DNA of 64,000 bases from Spartobacteria bacterium (GCA_021324825.1 JAJPII010000026.1:29735-93734); one strand, 5' to 3'. Numbered from the stretch's first letter, positions 47,305 to 56,709 are shown. The notes: generated by a model from the sequence alone, not told the origin. Made by a program: numbers and translations.

Positions 47305-49644
47305 GTGGCGCGCGTTGCGAGATTTGCGATCCGACTTTTTCTGACCGCCTGTTTTATCGGGCTGTCCTGGGGCGGCTGGTATCTCTCGACGAAAGGCCTG
47401 GGGCGGGGCTTCCGGCAGTTCATCAACTCGGAGTTCCACAAGCGCGGTGCGGAGGTTTCCATCGGACGCCTCACGCTCGACCCTTTCCAGGGCCTCATCG
47501 CCCGCGACGTGCAGGTAATGGACGAGCGCGACCGCAGCCGCACCCTGGCGGTCGTCAACCGCATCATCCTGGACATCAATTATCCGAACCTGGTGCGCCG
47601 CGAACCTTTCCTGGACGCCGTGGACCTTCTGAATGCAAAGCTCGACCTGCCGCTGGACCCTTCGCGCAAGAGCGGCCCGCGCGTGCGTATTCTCGTTCTC
47701 AACGCGCATGTGCAGTTTCCGCCGCACGCCATTTACCTGCCGCACGCGGAGGCGGATGTCTACGGCCTCCACATCACGGCGAGCGGACGGCTTGTCAACC
47801 CGGAGCTTTTTCATCCTTCGCGCGGCGGGAAGGAAAGGGCGAAGACGCGCGGGATCGAGACGCTGCTGGACGAATTGCGGCGCCTCCGGTTTCCTTCCGG
47901 TCCGGCGCGGCTGGACGTGCGCGTCACGGGCGATCTCGCGCACCCGGAAGGCCAGTTCGCGGAGGCGACCTTCCAGGCGCGGGAAGTCGAGCGGGAAGGA
48001 TACCGGCTTCGCAACGTCTACGCGGCCGCGACCTTGCGCGACGGGGTCATCGACCTCAAGCGGTGCGCGGCCGCCGACAACACGGGCGCGCTGGACGCGG
48101 GAGCGCTTTACGACGTGGCCGCGCGCGCCGTCCGGTTCCAGGTTCACTCCACGCTGGACTTGCGGGCGATGGCCCGCCCGGTCCGGCGCTGGCTCGAGCG
48201 AAACGGGATCACCCTCCGCGCGCCGCCGGACATCCAGCTTAGCGGCAGCGCGCATTTCGCGGAGACGCTGGAACTCAACGCCTCCGGGCGCGCGGGCCTC
48301 GGGAAGTTTTCCGTCAAGTCGGTTCCATTCCAGGGATTGGGCGCCCGGTTCTCGGTGGACGGGGCGCGATGGTTCATCCGGAATCTCCGCGCGGACGCGG
48401 CCTCCGGCGGGCTTGCCGCCGACGCCATCCAGCTTCCGGGAGATTTCCGCCTGCGCCTGCACAGCACGCTCAATCCCAAAGTCCTGCTGCCGCTCCTGCC
48501 GCGCAAGGCCGTCGAGACGCTGGGCGACTGGGACTTCGCGCAGGCGCCCGACGCCGACTGGGAGGTGCGGGGGGCCTCCGCGGGCGAGCCGGGCGATTGG
48601 GACGCGCAAGGCCAGGTCCGCCTGCGCCGGACGGTGCTGCGCGGCGTGGCGATGAACTCCGCCGTCTCGAAGGTGCGCTTCAAGGAGGGCGCGTTCACCT
48701 GCCAGGACTTCAGGGTAGATCGCGACGAAGGCTCGGCCACGGGCACATTCAGCTACGATTTTCGCCGGCACGAAGCGCGGCTCTCCGGCATCAAGTCCGC
48801 CTTGAACCCGGGCGAAGCGCTGGCGTGGATCGACCCCGGCCTCGTCAAGCACGTAACGCCCTACCGGTTTCACACGCGTCCGAACCTCTCCGTCAACGGC
48901 ACGGTCGGCGACAAGGGCACGAACCTGGAGATACTCCTCGACGCGCCCGGCGGGATGAGCTACACCTTCCTCGGGAAGAACCTCCCCGCCTCGGGCATTT
49001 CGGGCCGCCTGCTTTTCACCGATGACCGGCTGCGCATCTTCGGGCTGGACGCGGCGCTTTTCGGCGGACATCTGCAAGGCGGCGCGGACATTTCCCTGGC
49101 GAGAAATTCGAAAGCATACAGCGCGCACCTGACCGCCCTCGCCATCGATTTTGAAAAATTGACGAAACTTTACTTCGATTACGACGGCTCAAAGGGCGTC
49201 CTGGACGGCCAATACGAATTCACCGGCGTCGGGGATAATACGCGGGCGATGCAGGGGCGGGGCGCCATCACGGTCTCGGAAGGGAATGTTTTCGCCATAC
49301 CGGTGCTGGGGCCGCTCTCGGGATTGCTGAACAGCCTCGTGCCCGGCATGGGTTACAACGTCGCGCGGAAAGCTTCCTGCTCTTACGAGGTGCGGGATGG
49401 AACGGTCGAGACCCGGAACTTCGTCGTGGACGGACGGGGGTTCAGCATGATCGGCGCGGGCAAGATCGACTTCGAGGACGACAAGATGGACTTCAACATC
49501 CGCCTCAACGCGAAGGGCATCCCCGGCACGCTCCTCTTCCCGGTCAGCAAGCTGTTTGAATACAGCTCCACGGGCACGATGGCGCGCCCTTCCTGGCATC
49601 TGAAGCGCCTGCCATCCCTCCCGCCGCCGAAGGAAACGCCATGA
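47305..49644 (+). CDS. AsmA-like protein
   Basis: A 779-residue protein from GTG at 47305 with one N-terminal membrane helix (FAIRLFLTACFIGLSWGGWYL), then a long repetitive beta-rich periplasmic region, and the AsmA C-terminal block (GKGAITVSEG-like: GRGAITVSEGNVFAIPVLGPLSG). AsmA/TamB/YhdP relatives span the periplasm and move phospholipids or help outer-membrane assembly. Its stop overlaps the nfo start (ATGA). The role is by family; no residue is diagnostic of a substrate. Confidence 0.75.
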   Translation: MARVARFAIRLFLTACFIGLSWGGWYLSTKGLGRGFRQFINSEFHKRGAEVSIGRLTLDPFQGLIARDVQVMDERDRSRTLAVVNRIILDINYPNLVRREPFLDAVDLLNAKLDLPLDPSRKSGPRVRILVLNAHVQFPPHAIYLPHAEADVYGLHITASGRLVNPELFHPSRGGKERAKTRGIETLLDELRRLRFPSGPARLDVRVTGDLAHPEGQFAEATFQAREVEREGYRLRNVYAAATLRDGVIDLKRCAAADNTGALDAGALYDVAARAVRFQVHSTLDLRAMARPVRRWLERNGITLRAPPDIQLSGSAHFAETLELNASGRAGLGKFSVKSVPFQGLGARFSVDGARWFIRNLRADAASGGLAADAIQLPGDFRLRLHSTLNPKVLLPLLPRKAVETLGDWDFAQAPDADWEVRGASAGEPGDWDAQGQVRLRRTVLRGVAMNSAVSKVRFKEGAFTCQDFRVDRDEGSATGTFSYDFRRHEARLSGIKSALNPGEALAWIDPGLVKHVTPYRFHTRPNLSVNGTVGDKGTNLEILLDAPGGMSYTFLGKNLPASGISGRLLFTDDRLRIFGLDAALFGGHLQGGADISLARNSKAYSAHLTALAIDFEKLTKLYFDYDGSKGVLDGQYEFTGVGDNTRAMQGRGAITVSEGNVFAIPVLGPLSGLLNSLVPGMGYNVARKASCSYEVRDGTVETRNFVVDGRGFSMIGAGKIDFEDDKMDFNIRLNAKGIPGTLLFPVSKLFEYSSTGTMARPSWHLKRLPSLPPPKETP

Positions 49645-50492
49645 ACATCCTCCTCGGCGCACATACGTCCATCGCGGGCGGCCCCGGCAAGGCCATCGAC
49701 CGGGCGCTTTCCATCGGCGCCACGGCCATGCAGATTTTCGTCAAGAACAACATGCAGTGGTTCGCCACGCCGTTCTCCGACGCCGAATTGCGCGAGTTCA
49801 GCGAACACCCGCGGCGGAAGGAATTGAAGGCCGTCTTCGGCCACAGCGGTTACATGATCAACCTCGGGGCGACGAACGCCGATTTCCACGCAAAGTCCCT
49901 GCGCGCCTTGAAGGAAGAACTGACGCGGGCGGACCAGCTCGGCCTGCCTTTCCTGGTGTTGCATCCCGGCGCGCACATGGGCGAAGGCGTCGAGGCCGGG
50001 CTGGCGAAGATAGCCGGAAGCCTGGACGCCGTCCTCAAGGCGCTGCCAAAGGTCAAGACCCGCGTCGCCCTGGAAACGACGGCGGGCCAGGGTTCCTCGC
50101 TCGGGCACACCTTCGAGCAACTCCGGCTGCTGTTCGATCACTCGGCTTATCCGGAGCGGCTCTGCGTTTGCATCGACACCGCGCACCTCTTCGCCGCCGG
50201 CTACGATATCTCCACCGAAACCGGCGCGCGGGAGACGTTCAGGCGATTCGACAAAATCGTCGGGGCGGAACGTCTGGCGGCCATCCATTGCAACGACTCC
50301 AAAACCGCGCTCGGCTCGCGCGTGGACCGGCACGAGCACATCGGCAAGGGGAAGATCGGGCTCGCGGCCTTCCGCCATATCATGCGCGCCCGGCGTTTCG
50401 CGGCCGTCCCGAAGGTGCTCGAAACGCCGAAGGGCAAGGACATGGCCGAGGACGTGGAGAACATGGCCCTCCTCCGCTCGTTGCTGGACTAA
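49641..50492 (+). CDS. nfo: Endonuclease IV (AP endonuclease)
   Basis: A 283-residue TIM-barrel repair enzyme that nicks 5' of abasic sites. Zinc ligands and signatures in order: GAHTSIAGG, HSGYMINL, HPGAHMGEG, ALETTAGQG (Glu), CIDTAHLFAAGYD, IHCNDSK, VDRHEHIGKGKIG, LETPKG. The length is normal. The ATG overlaps the AsmA-like stop, and the 3' end overlaps the convergent PH-domain gene by four bases. Confidence 0.97.
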   Translation: MNILLGAHTSIAGGPGKAIDRALSIGATAMQIFVKNNMQWFATPFSDAELREFSEHPRRKELKAVFGHSGYMINLGATNADFHAKSLRALKEELTRADQLGLPFLVLHPGAHMGEGVEAGLAKIAGSLDAVLKALPKVKTRVALETTAGQGSSLGHTFEQLRLLFDHSAYPERLCVCIDTAHLFAAGYDISTETGARETFRRFDKIVGAERLAAIHCNDSKTALGSRVDRHEHIGKGKIGLAAFRHIMRARRFAAVPKVLETPKGKDMAEDVENMALLRSLLD

Positions 50493-50971
50493 CTCTGGAG
50501 CGAGCGCACCGTGTCGCGCACCCTGTCGGCGTCGGGGATGTTGGCGAAAACCACGTCGGCGTCATCCCGTGCGGCGGAGGAAAACTCCACGCTGCCGATG
50601 CCGATCATTCCCGGCAACCCGTTCTTGGAAACGTTGATGCTGCGGATGTCCTGAATCCTGAGCTCGTTGGAACTCCTGGCGAGTATGCCCCATTCCATGA
50701 TCACCCGCTTGTTGGTGACTTGGTAAACCCGGCGGTTGCGGTCGAGCTGGATGAGGAAAAACACGGCCGCCGCGCAGAGCAAGGGCGCGAGCCGGATCAG
50801 GAACGCCGCGCCTCCGCCGCCGAAATAGCTTCCGTCCATCAGGAACATGCCCGCGCTGCCCGCAAACAGAAAAACGATGAGCGCCCACTTCCCCGAATAA
50901 TGCCAGTTTGAACACCTTGCCGAAAGGATGACCTGCTCGGTGGAACGCACTTCGTTCTGGCTGCTATTCAT
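50489..50971 (-). CDS. PH-domain membrane protein (bPH_2/YdbT-like)
   Basis: A 160-residue protein with two hydrophobic segments (WALIVFLFAGSAGMFLM and FLIRLAPLLCAAAVFFLI), then a bacterial PH-like domain: YQVTNKRVIMEWGILARSSNELRIQDIRSINVSKNG and GIGSVEFSSAARDDADVVFANIPDADRV. ATG at 50971 has AGGAG ten bases upstream, so it is preferred over the ATG at 51037. Function unknown; small PH-domain membrane proteins of this type occur widely. Confidence 0.85.
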   Translation of the reverse strand: MNSSQNEVRSTEQVILSARCSNWHYSGKWALIVFLFAGSAGMFLMDGSYFGGGGAAFLIRLAPLLCAAAVFFLIQLDRNRRVYQVTNKRVIMEWGILARSSNELRIQDIRSINVSKNGLPGMIGIGSVEFSSAARDDADVVFANIPDADRVRDTVRSLQS

Positions 50972-51113
50972 TTTGGTGGAACTCCTATAGTTTGAAGGAA
51001 CGTCCGCCGCGAGCCAAAACTGCCATGAGACCCGCATGAGGATCGCGCAAATTTACAGCCGCCTGAACGGTCTCGAAATTCCTCAGGCGTTTTTTCGCCC
51101 ACGCTCCATGAGT

Positions 51114-51150
51114 GGCGTCGTTGCCTGGGGCGGAGAGCAATGCCAAAGGT
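51114..51150 (+). repeat. Decayed repeat copy lacking the hairpin
   Basis: GGCGTCGTTG followed directly by CCTGGGGCGGAGAGCAATGCCAAAGG matches the flanks of forward repeat copies (compare copy D), but the hairpin arm TAGAGGCGGCTGTGC...CG between them is missing. It lies upstream of the PH-domain gene, in a 260-bp gap. Confidence 0.55.
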
Positions 51151-51231
51151 CATCCAATCCGGGATATTATGAGGGCGAACTTTACAACGTAGTGAGTAAC
51201 GGGAGGGGTGTTCCCGCGGTTCCGCTGGCGA

Positions 51232-51942
51232 TCATTGGCGTGGCGCCGCGATCGCAGCCATCAACTGCCGGGCGAATTGCGGGCCGGCGCCCTTTTCTTC
51301 GTGCTTGTAATAGACGAAGACGTCTTTCCACCGGTCGCGATGCGCGGCGAGGACGGCGGCCCAGCGCGCGACGTCCTGCTCGCCGTAGTCCTCGCGCCGC
51401 AGCCGTAGGTAGCCGTAGTCCGCGGTTGCCACGACGGGGGCGGTCATCTTGTCGCTTTCGGCTATGCAGAGCGCGGCGTTGCGTTTCTCCAGCAAGGAGA
51501 AGATTTCCGGGTCGTGCCAGGAGGGGTGCCTGAACTCGAACGCCGCGCGAAGGGACGCGGGGAGCAGAGCGAGAAACGCTTCCAGAACGGGGGCGTTCCT
51601 TTTGAAAGAGGGCGGCAGTTGAAAGAGGATGACCCCCAGCTTCGGCCCCAGCACGCCCACGGCTTCGATGAACCGCCCCAGCAGTTCTTCGCAGCCCTGG
51701 AGTTTGGCGTCGTGGGTTATGCGCCGCGGCGCCTTCAGGCTGAAGACGAAGCCGTCCGGCGTGCCCGCGGCCCAGCCGTCGAGCGTCTTTATGCTCGGTA
51801 TCCGGTAGAAACTGTAGTTGATCTCCGTGGTGAGAAAGACGCCGGAGTAATACCCGAGCATCTTCGCCGCGGAAAAGCCTCCCGGGTAGAAGCTGCCGCG
51901 CCATTCGGGATACTGGAACCCTGATGTGCCGATGAACTCCAC
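51232..51942 (-). CDS. DUF72 protein (YecE-like TIM barrel)
   Basis: A 236-residue protein starting (GTG) VEFIGTSGFQYPEWRGSFYPGG with the DUF72 blocks TTEINYSFYRIPS, FVFSLKAPRRITHDAKL, GVILFQLPPSFK and AFEFRHPSWHDPEIF. The family is widespread and of unknown reaction. It is divergent from the cytochrome oxidase operon with 78 bp between, an AT-rich gap likely to hold both promoters. Confidence 0.93.
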   Translation of the reverse strand: MEFIGTSGFQYPEWRGSFYPGGFSAAKMLGYYSGVFLTTEINYSFYRIPSIKTLDGWAAGTPDGFVFSLKAPRRITHDAKLQGCEELLGRFIEAVGVLGPKLGVILFQLPPSFKRNAPVLEAFLALLPASLRAAFEFRHPSWHDPEIFSLLEKRNAALCIAESDKMTAPVVATADYGYLRLRREDYGEQDVARWAAVLAAHRDRWKDVFVYYKHEEKGAGPQFARQLMAAIAAPRQ

Positions 51943-52020
51943 TCGCCGAAAAGATGCTCCAGGCGCCGCGCCGCGCCAAGAAACTTGTTTTTTTGCAAAT
52001 GTTTATATACACATTGGGCT

Positions 52021-52965
52021 GTGGAGTTCATCGCGACCGGCAATCTGACAGCCTTTGATCCGCAATCGCCCGGCGCGCGCGCGATTTTTAACCTGTGGCA
52101 TCTGGGGTTTCTCGTTTTCGGAGCCATCTTCGTTCTCGTGGCCGGGGCGATTTTTTACGCGCTGGTCCGGTACCGCTGGCGCGAGGGGGAGCTTGATCCC
52201 AAGCAGATCGCCGGCAACAAGACGGTCGAGATCATCTGGACGGCGATCCCGTTCCTCGTTGTCGTCATGCTTTTCACGGCTACGGCGCGCACGATGAGCC
52301 TTTCCGATCCGCCGCCCGCGCCGAAGCCCGATCTCATCGTGGTGGGGCATCAATGGTGGTGGGAAATTCGTTACCCGGACTCCGGGGTCGTCACGGCGAA
52401 TGAAATTCACATCCCGGTGGGGAAGCCGTTTTCGGTGCGGCTCGATTCGGTCGATGTCCTGCATGAGTTCTGGGTTCCGCAGTTGGGGCGCAAGATGACG
52501 ACCGTCCCCGGCCACTTGAACAACATCTGGATCGAGGCGGACGCCCCCGGGACGTATCTCGGCTTCTGCACGGAGTTTTGCGGCCTGCAGCACGCCTGGA
52601 TGCATTTTCACGTCGTCGCGGAACCCCAGGCGGACTTCGACGACTGGATGCGCGCGCAGCGCAAGCCCGCGGCGGCTCCCGTGGGCGAGGCGGCTGTGAA
52701 GGGCCTCGCGGTGTTCCGGCAGTTCACTTGCGTGAATTGCCACGCGGTGAACGGCATCCACGCCGACGCGCGCGTGGCGCCGGACCTGACTCATTTCGGC
52801 AGCCGCAAATTCCTCGGCGCGGGCGTGCGGGAGAACACGCCGGAAAACCTGCGCGCCTGGCTCAAGGACCCGCAGGAGGTGAAACCGGGCGCGCTCATGC
52901 CAAACTTCAACCTGACCGGCGAGCAGATCGACCAGCTCACGGCCTATTTCGAGGAGCAACGATGA
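52021..52965 (+). CDS. coxB: caa3 cytochrome c oxidase subunit II with fused cytochrome c
   Basis: A 314-residue subunit: two transmembrane helices, VGHQWWWEIRYPDS, the CuA site CTEFCGLQHAWMHF, and a C-terminal heme-c domain (CVNCH, LMPNF distal Met). The fused cytochrome c makes it a caa3-type oxidase that takes electrons without a separate soluble cytochrome. GTG at 52021 is the likely start; TTG at 51985 is possible. The frame begins 78 bp from the divergent DUF72 gene, in an AT-rich stretch (TTTATATAC). The next start lies after a duplicated segment. Confidence 0.95.
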   Translation: MEFIATGNLTAFDPQSPGARAIFNLWHLGFLVFGAIFVLVAGAIFYALVRYRWREGELDPKQIAGNKTVEIIWTAIPFLVVVMLFTATARTMSLSDPPPAPKPDLIVVGHQWWWEIRYPDSGVVTANEIHIPVGKPFSVRLDSVDVLHEFWVPQLGRKMTTVPGHLNNIWIEADAPGTYLGFCTEFCGLQHAWMHFHVVAEPQADFDDWMRAQRKPAAAPVGEAAVKGLAVFRQFTCVNCHAVNGIHADARVAPDLTHFGSRKFLGAGVRENTPENLRAWLKDPQEVKPGALMPNFNLTGEQIDQLTAYFEEQR

Positions 52966-52988
52966 ACGTTGAGGAGCAACGATGAACG
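52951..52988 (+). repeat. Tandem duplication of the ribosome-binding/start segment
   Basis: GAGGAGCAACGATGAACG occurs twice, at 52951-52968 and 52971-52988, separated by TT. Copy one supplies the coxB stop and an ATG at 52962 that opens a 7-codon ORF (MNVEEQR) ending in TGA at 52983-52985; copy two supplies the ATG of the oxidase subunit I gene overlapping that TGA. Confidence 0.95.
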
Positions 52989-55207
52989 AAGCGACCCTTG
53001 CGCCCGACAGCCTCGCCGCCGAGCGCGACGACGCGTTCCGACGGTTGGCGTGGCTCTCCACGGTCGATCACAAAAAGATCGGCATCCTCTATCTGCTGAC
53101 GGCGCTCGTCTTCTTCGTCGCGGGCGGGGTCGAGGCGATCTTCATCCGCCTCCAGCTCGCCGTGCCGAACAACACGCTCCTGAGCCCGGAAACTTACAAC
53201 GCGCTCTTCACCCTGCACGGGACGACGATGATCTTCCTCGTCGCCATGCCGGCGCTCTTCGGGCTGGCGAACTATTTCGTGCCGCTGCAGATCGGCGCGC
53301 GGGACATGGCCTTCCCGCGCCTGAACGCCTTCAGCTTCTGGGTCGTGCCGATGGGGGGCATCCTGCTCCATTTGAGTCTTCTCTCGGGCAGCGCTCCGTC
53401 GATGGGGTGGTTCGCGTACGCGCCGTTGAGCGAGAAGGCGTATTCCTCGCAACTCGGGGTCGATTACTGGGCGCTCTCCCTCTTCGTCCTGGGCATTGGC
53501 TCGGTCGGGACTTCCATCAACATCATCGCCACCGTGCTCTGCCTCCGCGCGCCGGGTATGACGCTGCGCCGCGTGCCGCTCTTCACCTGGATGAATTTCG
53601 TCAACTCCTTCATCGTCATCCTCGCGCTGCCCGTCCTGAACGCGGGTCTCGCCATGCTCCTTATCGACCGGCGTCTGGACGCGCACTTTTTCATGCCGTC
53701 CGGCGGCGGCTCGGCCATCCTGTGGCAGCACATCTTCTGGGCGTTCGGGCACCCGGAGGTTTACATCGTGGCGGTGCCGGCTTTCGGCATCATCTCGGAG
53801 ATCATCCCCGTTTTTTCGAGAAAGCCGATCTTTGGCTATGAATTCGTCGCCGCTTCCACAGTCGCCATCGCCATCCTCAGCCTCGGCGTGTGGGCGCACC
53901 ATATGTTCACCGTCGGCATGGGGCGGACCGCGGATTTATTCTTCGTCGTCTCGAGCATGCTCATCGCCATCCCAACCGGCGTCAAAGTGCTCAACTGGAC
54001 GGCCACCCTGCTCCATGGCCGCATCCAGTTCAAAACGCCGATGCTCTTCGCCATCGCGGCGCTGGTCCAATTCCTTTGCGGCGGGCTCACGGGCATCAGC
54101 CACGCGATGGCGGCGCTCGACTGGCAGACCAAGAACAGCTACTTCCTCGTGGCCCATTTCCATTTCGTCATCGTCGGCCTCATCGTTTTCATGATCATGG
54201 GCGGCCTCGCGTACTGGCTCCCGAAGATCACGGGCCGGATGCTTTCCGAGCGCATCGGGAAATGGACGTTCTGGTTGATGACCATCGGGTTCAACATGAC
54301 CTTCATCATCCAGCATTTCCTCGGCTTCGCCGGGATGCCGCGCCGCGTCTACACCTACCCCGACCTGCCGGGCTGGGCGTGGATGAACATGGTCTCGACC
54401 ATCGGCGTATTCTTCATGACCGCCGCCTCCCTTTTGCTGGTATGGAACATCGTGGCGAGCCTGCTTTGGGGCAAACCGGCCGGCGACAACCCGTGGGACG
54501 CCTGGACGCTGGAATGGGCCACGACTTCGCCTCCGCCCCACGAGAATTTCCACGAACTGCCGCCGATACGCGGCCGCCGTCCGTTGTGGGACTATGCGAA
54601 CCCGGATCGGCCCGACCCCGTCGTCGGCCCGGTCCATGCCGTCGAGCCGGCCCCGCCGGACAAGACGAAGTCCGCCGTCCTCCTGTTCATCTTCTCGGAG
54701 ACCGGCTTTTTCCTGGTCCTGATCCTCGCGTTTCTCTTCTATAACTCCACGCCGCAACCGGGGCCGGGGCCGAAGGAACTCGACCTGCTGAAGACCGGGC
54801 TGTTCAGCCTCTGCCTTTTCGCAAGCAGCTTTACTCTATGGCGGTCGGAAGTCGGCGAGCACAACCGCGACAACGGCTCGATGATCCGCTGGCTCGCGGC
54901 GACCCTGGTGCTCGGCGGGGTTTTCATCATCGGGCAGGGGCTGGAATATTGGGGCCTTTTCAAGAGCGGCGTCGCCGTCAACACGAATCTTTTCGCCACG
55001 ACGTTTTTCACCCTCACCGGGTTCCACGGTCTGCACGTTTGCATCGGCCTCATCGCCCTGGCGATCGTCCTCGGCTTTGCCGTCGGCGGCGAGTTCAAGC
55101 ACCGTCCTTCCGTCGCTCTCAAGGCCGTGGGGTATTACTGGCATTTCGTCGATGTTGTCTGGGTATTGGTTCTGACCGTTGTCTATATTCTGCCTCGCTT
55201 ACGATGA
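52982..55207 (+). CDS. coxA: Cytochrome c oxidase subunit I-III fusion
   Basis: A 741-residue fusion. Residues 1-530 are subunit I, with heme and CuB ligands LHGTTM, FGHPEVYIVAVPAFG (His-Glu with the cross-linking Tyr), WAHHMFTVGM and AHFHFVIVG, so an A-type K/D-channel oxidase. After a linker, residues about 560-741 are subunit III-like (SETGFFLVLILAFLFYNS, TTFFTLTGFHGLHVCIG, YYWHFVDVVWVLVLTVVYI). It reduces oxygen to water and pumps protons. GAGGAGCAACG precedes the ATG. A I-III fusion is known in some caa3 oxidases. The stop overlaps the next gene. Confidence 0.96.
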   Translation: MNEATLAPDSLAAERDDAFRRLAWLSTVDHKKIGILYLLTALVFFVAGGVEAIFIRLQLAVPNNTLLSPETYNALFTLHGTTMIFLVAMPALFGLANYFVPLQIGARDMAFPRLNAFSFWVVPMGGILLHLSLLSGSAPSMGWFAYAPLSEKAYSSQLGVDYWALSLFVLGIGSVGTSINIIATVLCLRAPGMTLRRVPLFTWMNFVNSFIVILALPVLNAGLAMLLIDRRLDAHFFMPSGGGSAILWQHIFWAFGHPEVYIVAVPAFGIISEIIPVFSRKPIFGYEFVAASTVAIAILSLGVWAHHMFTVGMGRTADLFFVVSSMLIAIPTGVKVLNWTATLLHGRIQFKTPMLFAIAALVQFLCGGLTGISHAMAALDWQTKNSYFLVAHFHFVIVGLIVFMIMGGLAYWLPKITGRMLSERIGKWTFWLMTIGFNMTFIIQHFLGFAGMPRRVYTYPDLPGWAWMNMVSTIGVFFMTAASLLLVWNIVASLLWGKPAGDNPWDAWTLEWATTSPPPHENFHELPPIRGRRPLWDYANPDRPDPVVGPVHAVEPAPPDKTKSAVLLFIFSETGFFLVLILAFLFYNSTPQPGPGPKELDLLKTGLFSLCLFASSFTLWRSEVGEHNRDNGSMIRWLAATLVLGGVFIIGQGLEYWGLFKSGVAVNTNLFATTFFTLTGFHGLHVCIGLIALAIVLGFAVGGEFKHRPSVALKAVGYYWHFVDVVWVLVLTVVYILPRLR

Positions 55208-55944
55208 AGACGCTCCTACTCTCCGGCTGGACTTCGAACCCCGCGGCCGTTCTTTGCTGCGCGGCGGGGGCCGCGCTTTACTTCGTCCTCTTCGGCGCGT
55301 CGCGGCGCGCGTGGTTCCTGGCCGCCGCGGAAGCTGTCGTGCTGCTCGCGCTGGCGTCGCCCGTCAACGCGCTCGCGGACGGTTATCTCTTCAGCGCGCA
55401 CATGCTCCAGCACATCCTGCTCCTGCTCGTCGCGCCGCCGCTGCTCCTGGCGAGCCTGCCGCCGACGGTCTCTTTTCCGATGCACCCGGTTGCGGGATGG
55501 CTCGCGGGCGTCGGCGCCATGTGGTTCTGGCACGCGCCCGCCTTGTGCGACGCCGCGGCCGCTTCGCGCCCCATCCATGCCGTGCAGACCCTCTCGCTGC
55601 TCGCGCTCGGGAGCGCGTTCTGGCTGCAAATCCTCGCGCCGTGCGAAAGCCGGCGGCTGAGGCCGCTTCCGGCGGTGCTCTATCTTTTCACCGCGTGCAC
55701 CGCGTGCAGCGTGCTCGGGATCATCCTGACGTTTTCGCCCGTAACCATCTGCTCCAGATACATGCACCCTGTCGACAGGCTCGGGATCGCGGGCCTTCTC
55801 AACGGCTGGGGCATGACGATGAACCGGGACCAGCAGATCGGCGGCCTTCTCATGTGGGTTCCGATGTGCTTCCTCTATCTCTGCGCCATCTTCTCGCAAT
55901 TCGCCCGCTGGTACGGCGAGCGCGACGCTGAACCGACGATATGA
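55204..55944 (+). CDS. ctaG: CtaG-type cytochrome c oxidase assembly protein (caa3)
   Basis: A 246-residue seven-helix membrane protein: LFSAHMLQHILLLLVAPPLLLASLPP, AMWFWHAPALCDAAAAS and DQQIGGLLMWVPMCFLYL, the His/Trp-rich pattern of the Bacillus-type CtaG (caa3_CtaG), which assists CuB insertion into caa3 oxidases. The ATG overlaps the previous stop, and the stop overlaps the next gene. Confidence 0.93.
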   Translation: MKTLLLSGWTSNPAAVLCCAAGAALYFVLFGASRRAWFLAAAEAVVLLALASPVNALADGYLFSAHMLQHILLLLVAPPLLLASLPPTVSFPMHPVAGWLAGVGAMWFWHAPALCDAAAASRPIHAVQTLSLLALGSAFWLQILAPCESRRLRPLPAVLYLFTACTACSVLGIILTFSPVTICSRYMHPVDRLGIAGLLNGWGMTMNRDQQIGGLLMWVPMCFLYLCAIFSQFARWYGERDAEPTI

Positions 55945-56159
55945 ACGAACCGCAAACCGCAAACCGCCCCGGCTGGCGGCATCTTCCTCCGGAACATCTG
56001 CCGCAACCGACTTATTTCCCGTCCGGTCTGGCGATGGGGACAGCCTTCATGTTCTGGGGCGTGATAACCTCGCTGGTGATCTTCCTGGTCGGCGCGGGGC
56101 TCTTCGCCGCGTCGCTGGCGGGCTGGCTCTACGAAATGCACCTGGAACGCCGCAAATAA
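55941..56159 (+). CDS. Small single-pass membrane protein of the oxidase operon
   Basis: A 72-residue protein with a soluble Pro-rich N-terminus (GWRHLPPEHLPQPTYFPSG) and one membrane helix (VITSLVIFLVGAGLFAASLAGWLYE). Its place between ctaG and the Rieske gene, overlapping ctaG (ATGA), suggests a small accessory subunit of the oxidase or the bc complex. No family recognised with confidence. Confidence 0.7.
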   Translation: MNEPQTANRPGWRHLPPEHLPQPTYFPSGLAMGTAFMFWGVITSLVIFLVGAGLFAASLAGWLYEMHLERRK

Positions 56160-56163
56160 GACT

Positions 56164-56709
56164 ATGGATCCAACCGAAATACCGGACGCTCTATCGCGAA
56201 GAAAATTTTTTGAGGCGCTCTGTTACGGGCTTGGCGGCCTGTGCGCGGCCATCCTGGGGCTGCCGCTGGTCGGCTTCGTCGTCGCGCCGCTCTTCCGCAA
56301 GACGCCGGAGTCGTGGGTGAACGTTTATATACGGAACCCGGACGGCTTCGACCAGGTCGGGAGAGTTCAGAATTTCGTCATCGACAAGACGGTCAACGTC
56401 ACCATCGAAGACCCCTCGCCGCTGCCGTGGGCGGGCATCACCTCCAAGAGCGGGGCGTGGCTGCGCCGCACGGGCGAGAACACATTCATCGCCTTCTCGG
56501 TCAACTGCACCCACCTCGGATGCCCCGTGCGCTGGGAGGAAAGCGCGGAGTTGTTCATGTGCCCGTGCCACGGAGGCGTCTATTACAAGAATGGGGATGT
56601 GGCGGCCGGCCCGCCTCCGAAGCCGCTCTTCCGGTACGAAGTGCGCGTCTCGCCGAACGGCGAGGTTCAGATAAAGTCCGCCGCGATCCCGATCACGACA
56701 ACGGTATGA
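56164..56709 (+). CDS. qcrA: Rieske iron-sulfur protein
   Basis: A 181-residue protein with an N-terminal SRRKFFEALCYGLGG segment (short Tat-like sequence plus membrane anchor) and the 2Fe-2S ligands CTHLGC and CPCHGG. It takes electrons from quinol and passes them on to heme c. Its stop overlaps the cytochrome b start (ATGA). Confidence 0.95.
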   Translation: MDPTEIPDALSRRKFFEALCYGLGGLCAAILGLPLVGFVVAPLFRKTPESWVNVYIRNPDGFDQVGRVQNFVIDKTVNVTIEDPSPLPWAGITSKSGAWLRRTGENTFIAFSVNCTHLGCPVRWEESAELFMCPCHGGVYYKNGDVAAGPPPKPLFRYEVRVSPNGEVQIKSAAIPITTTV

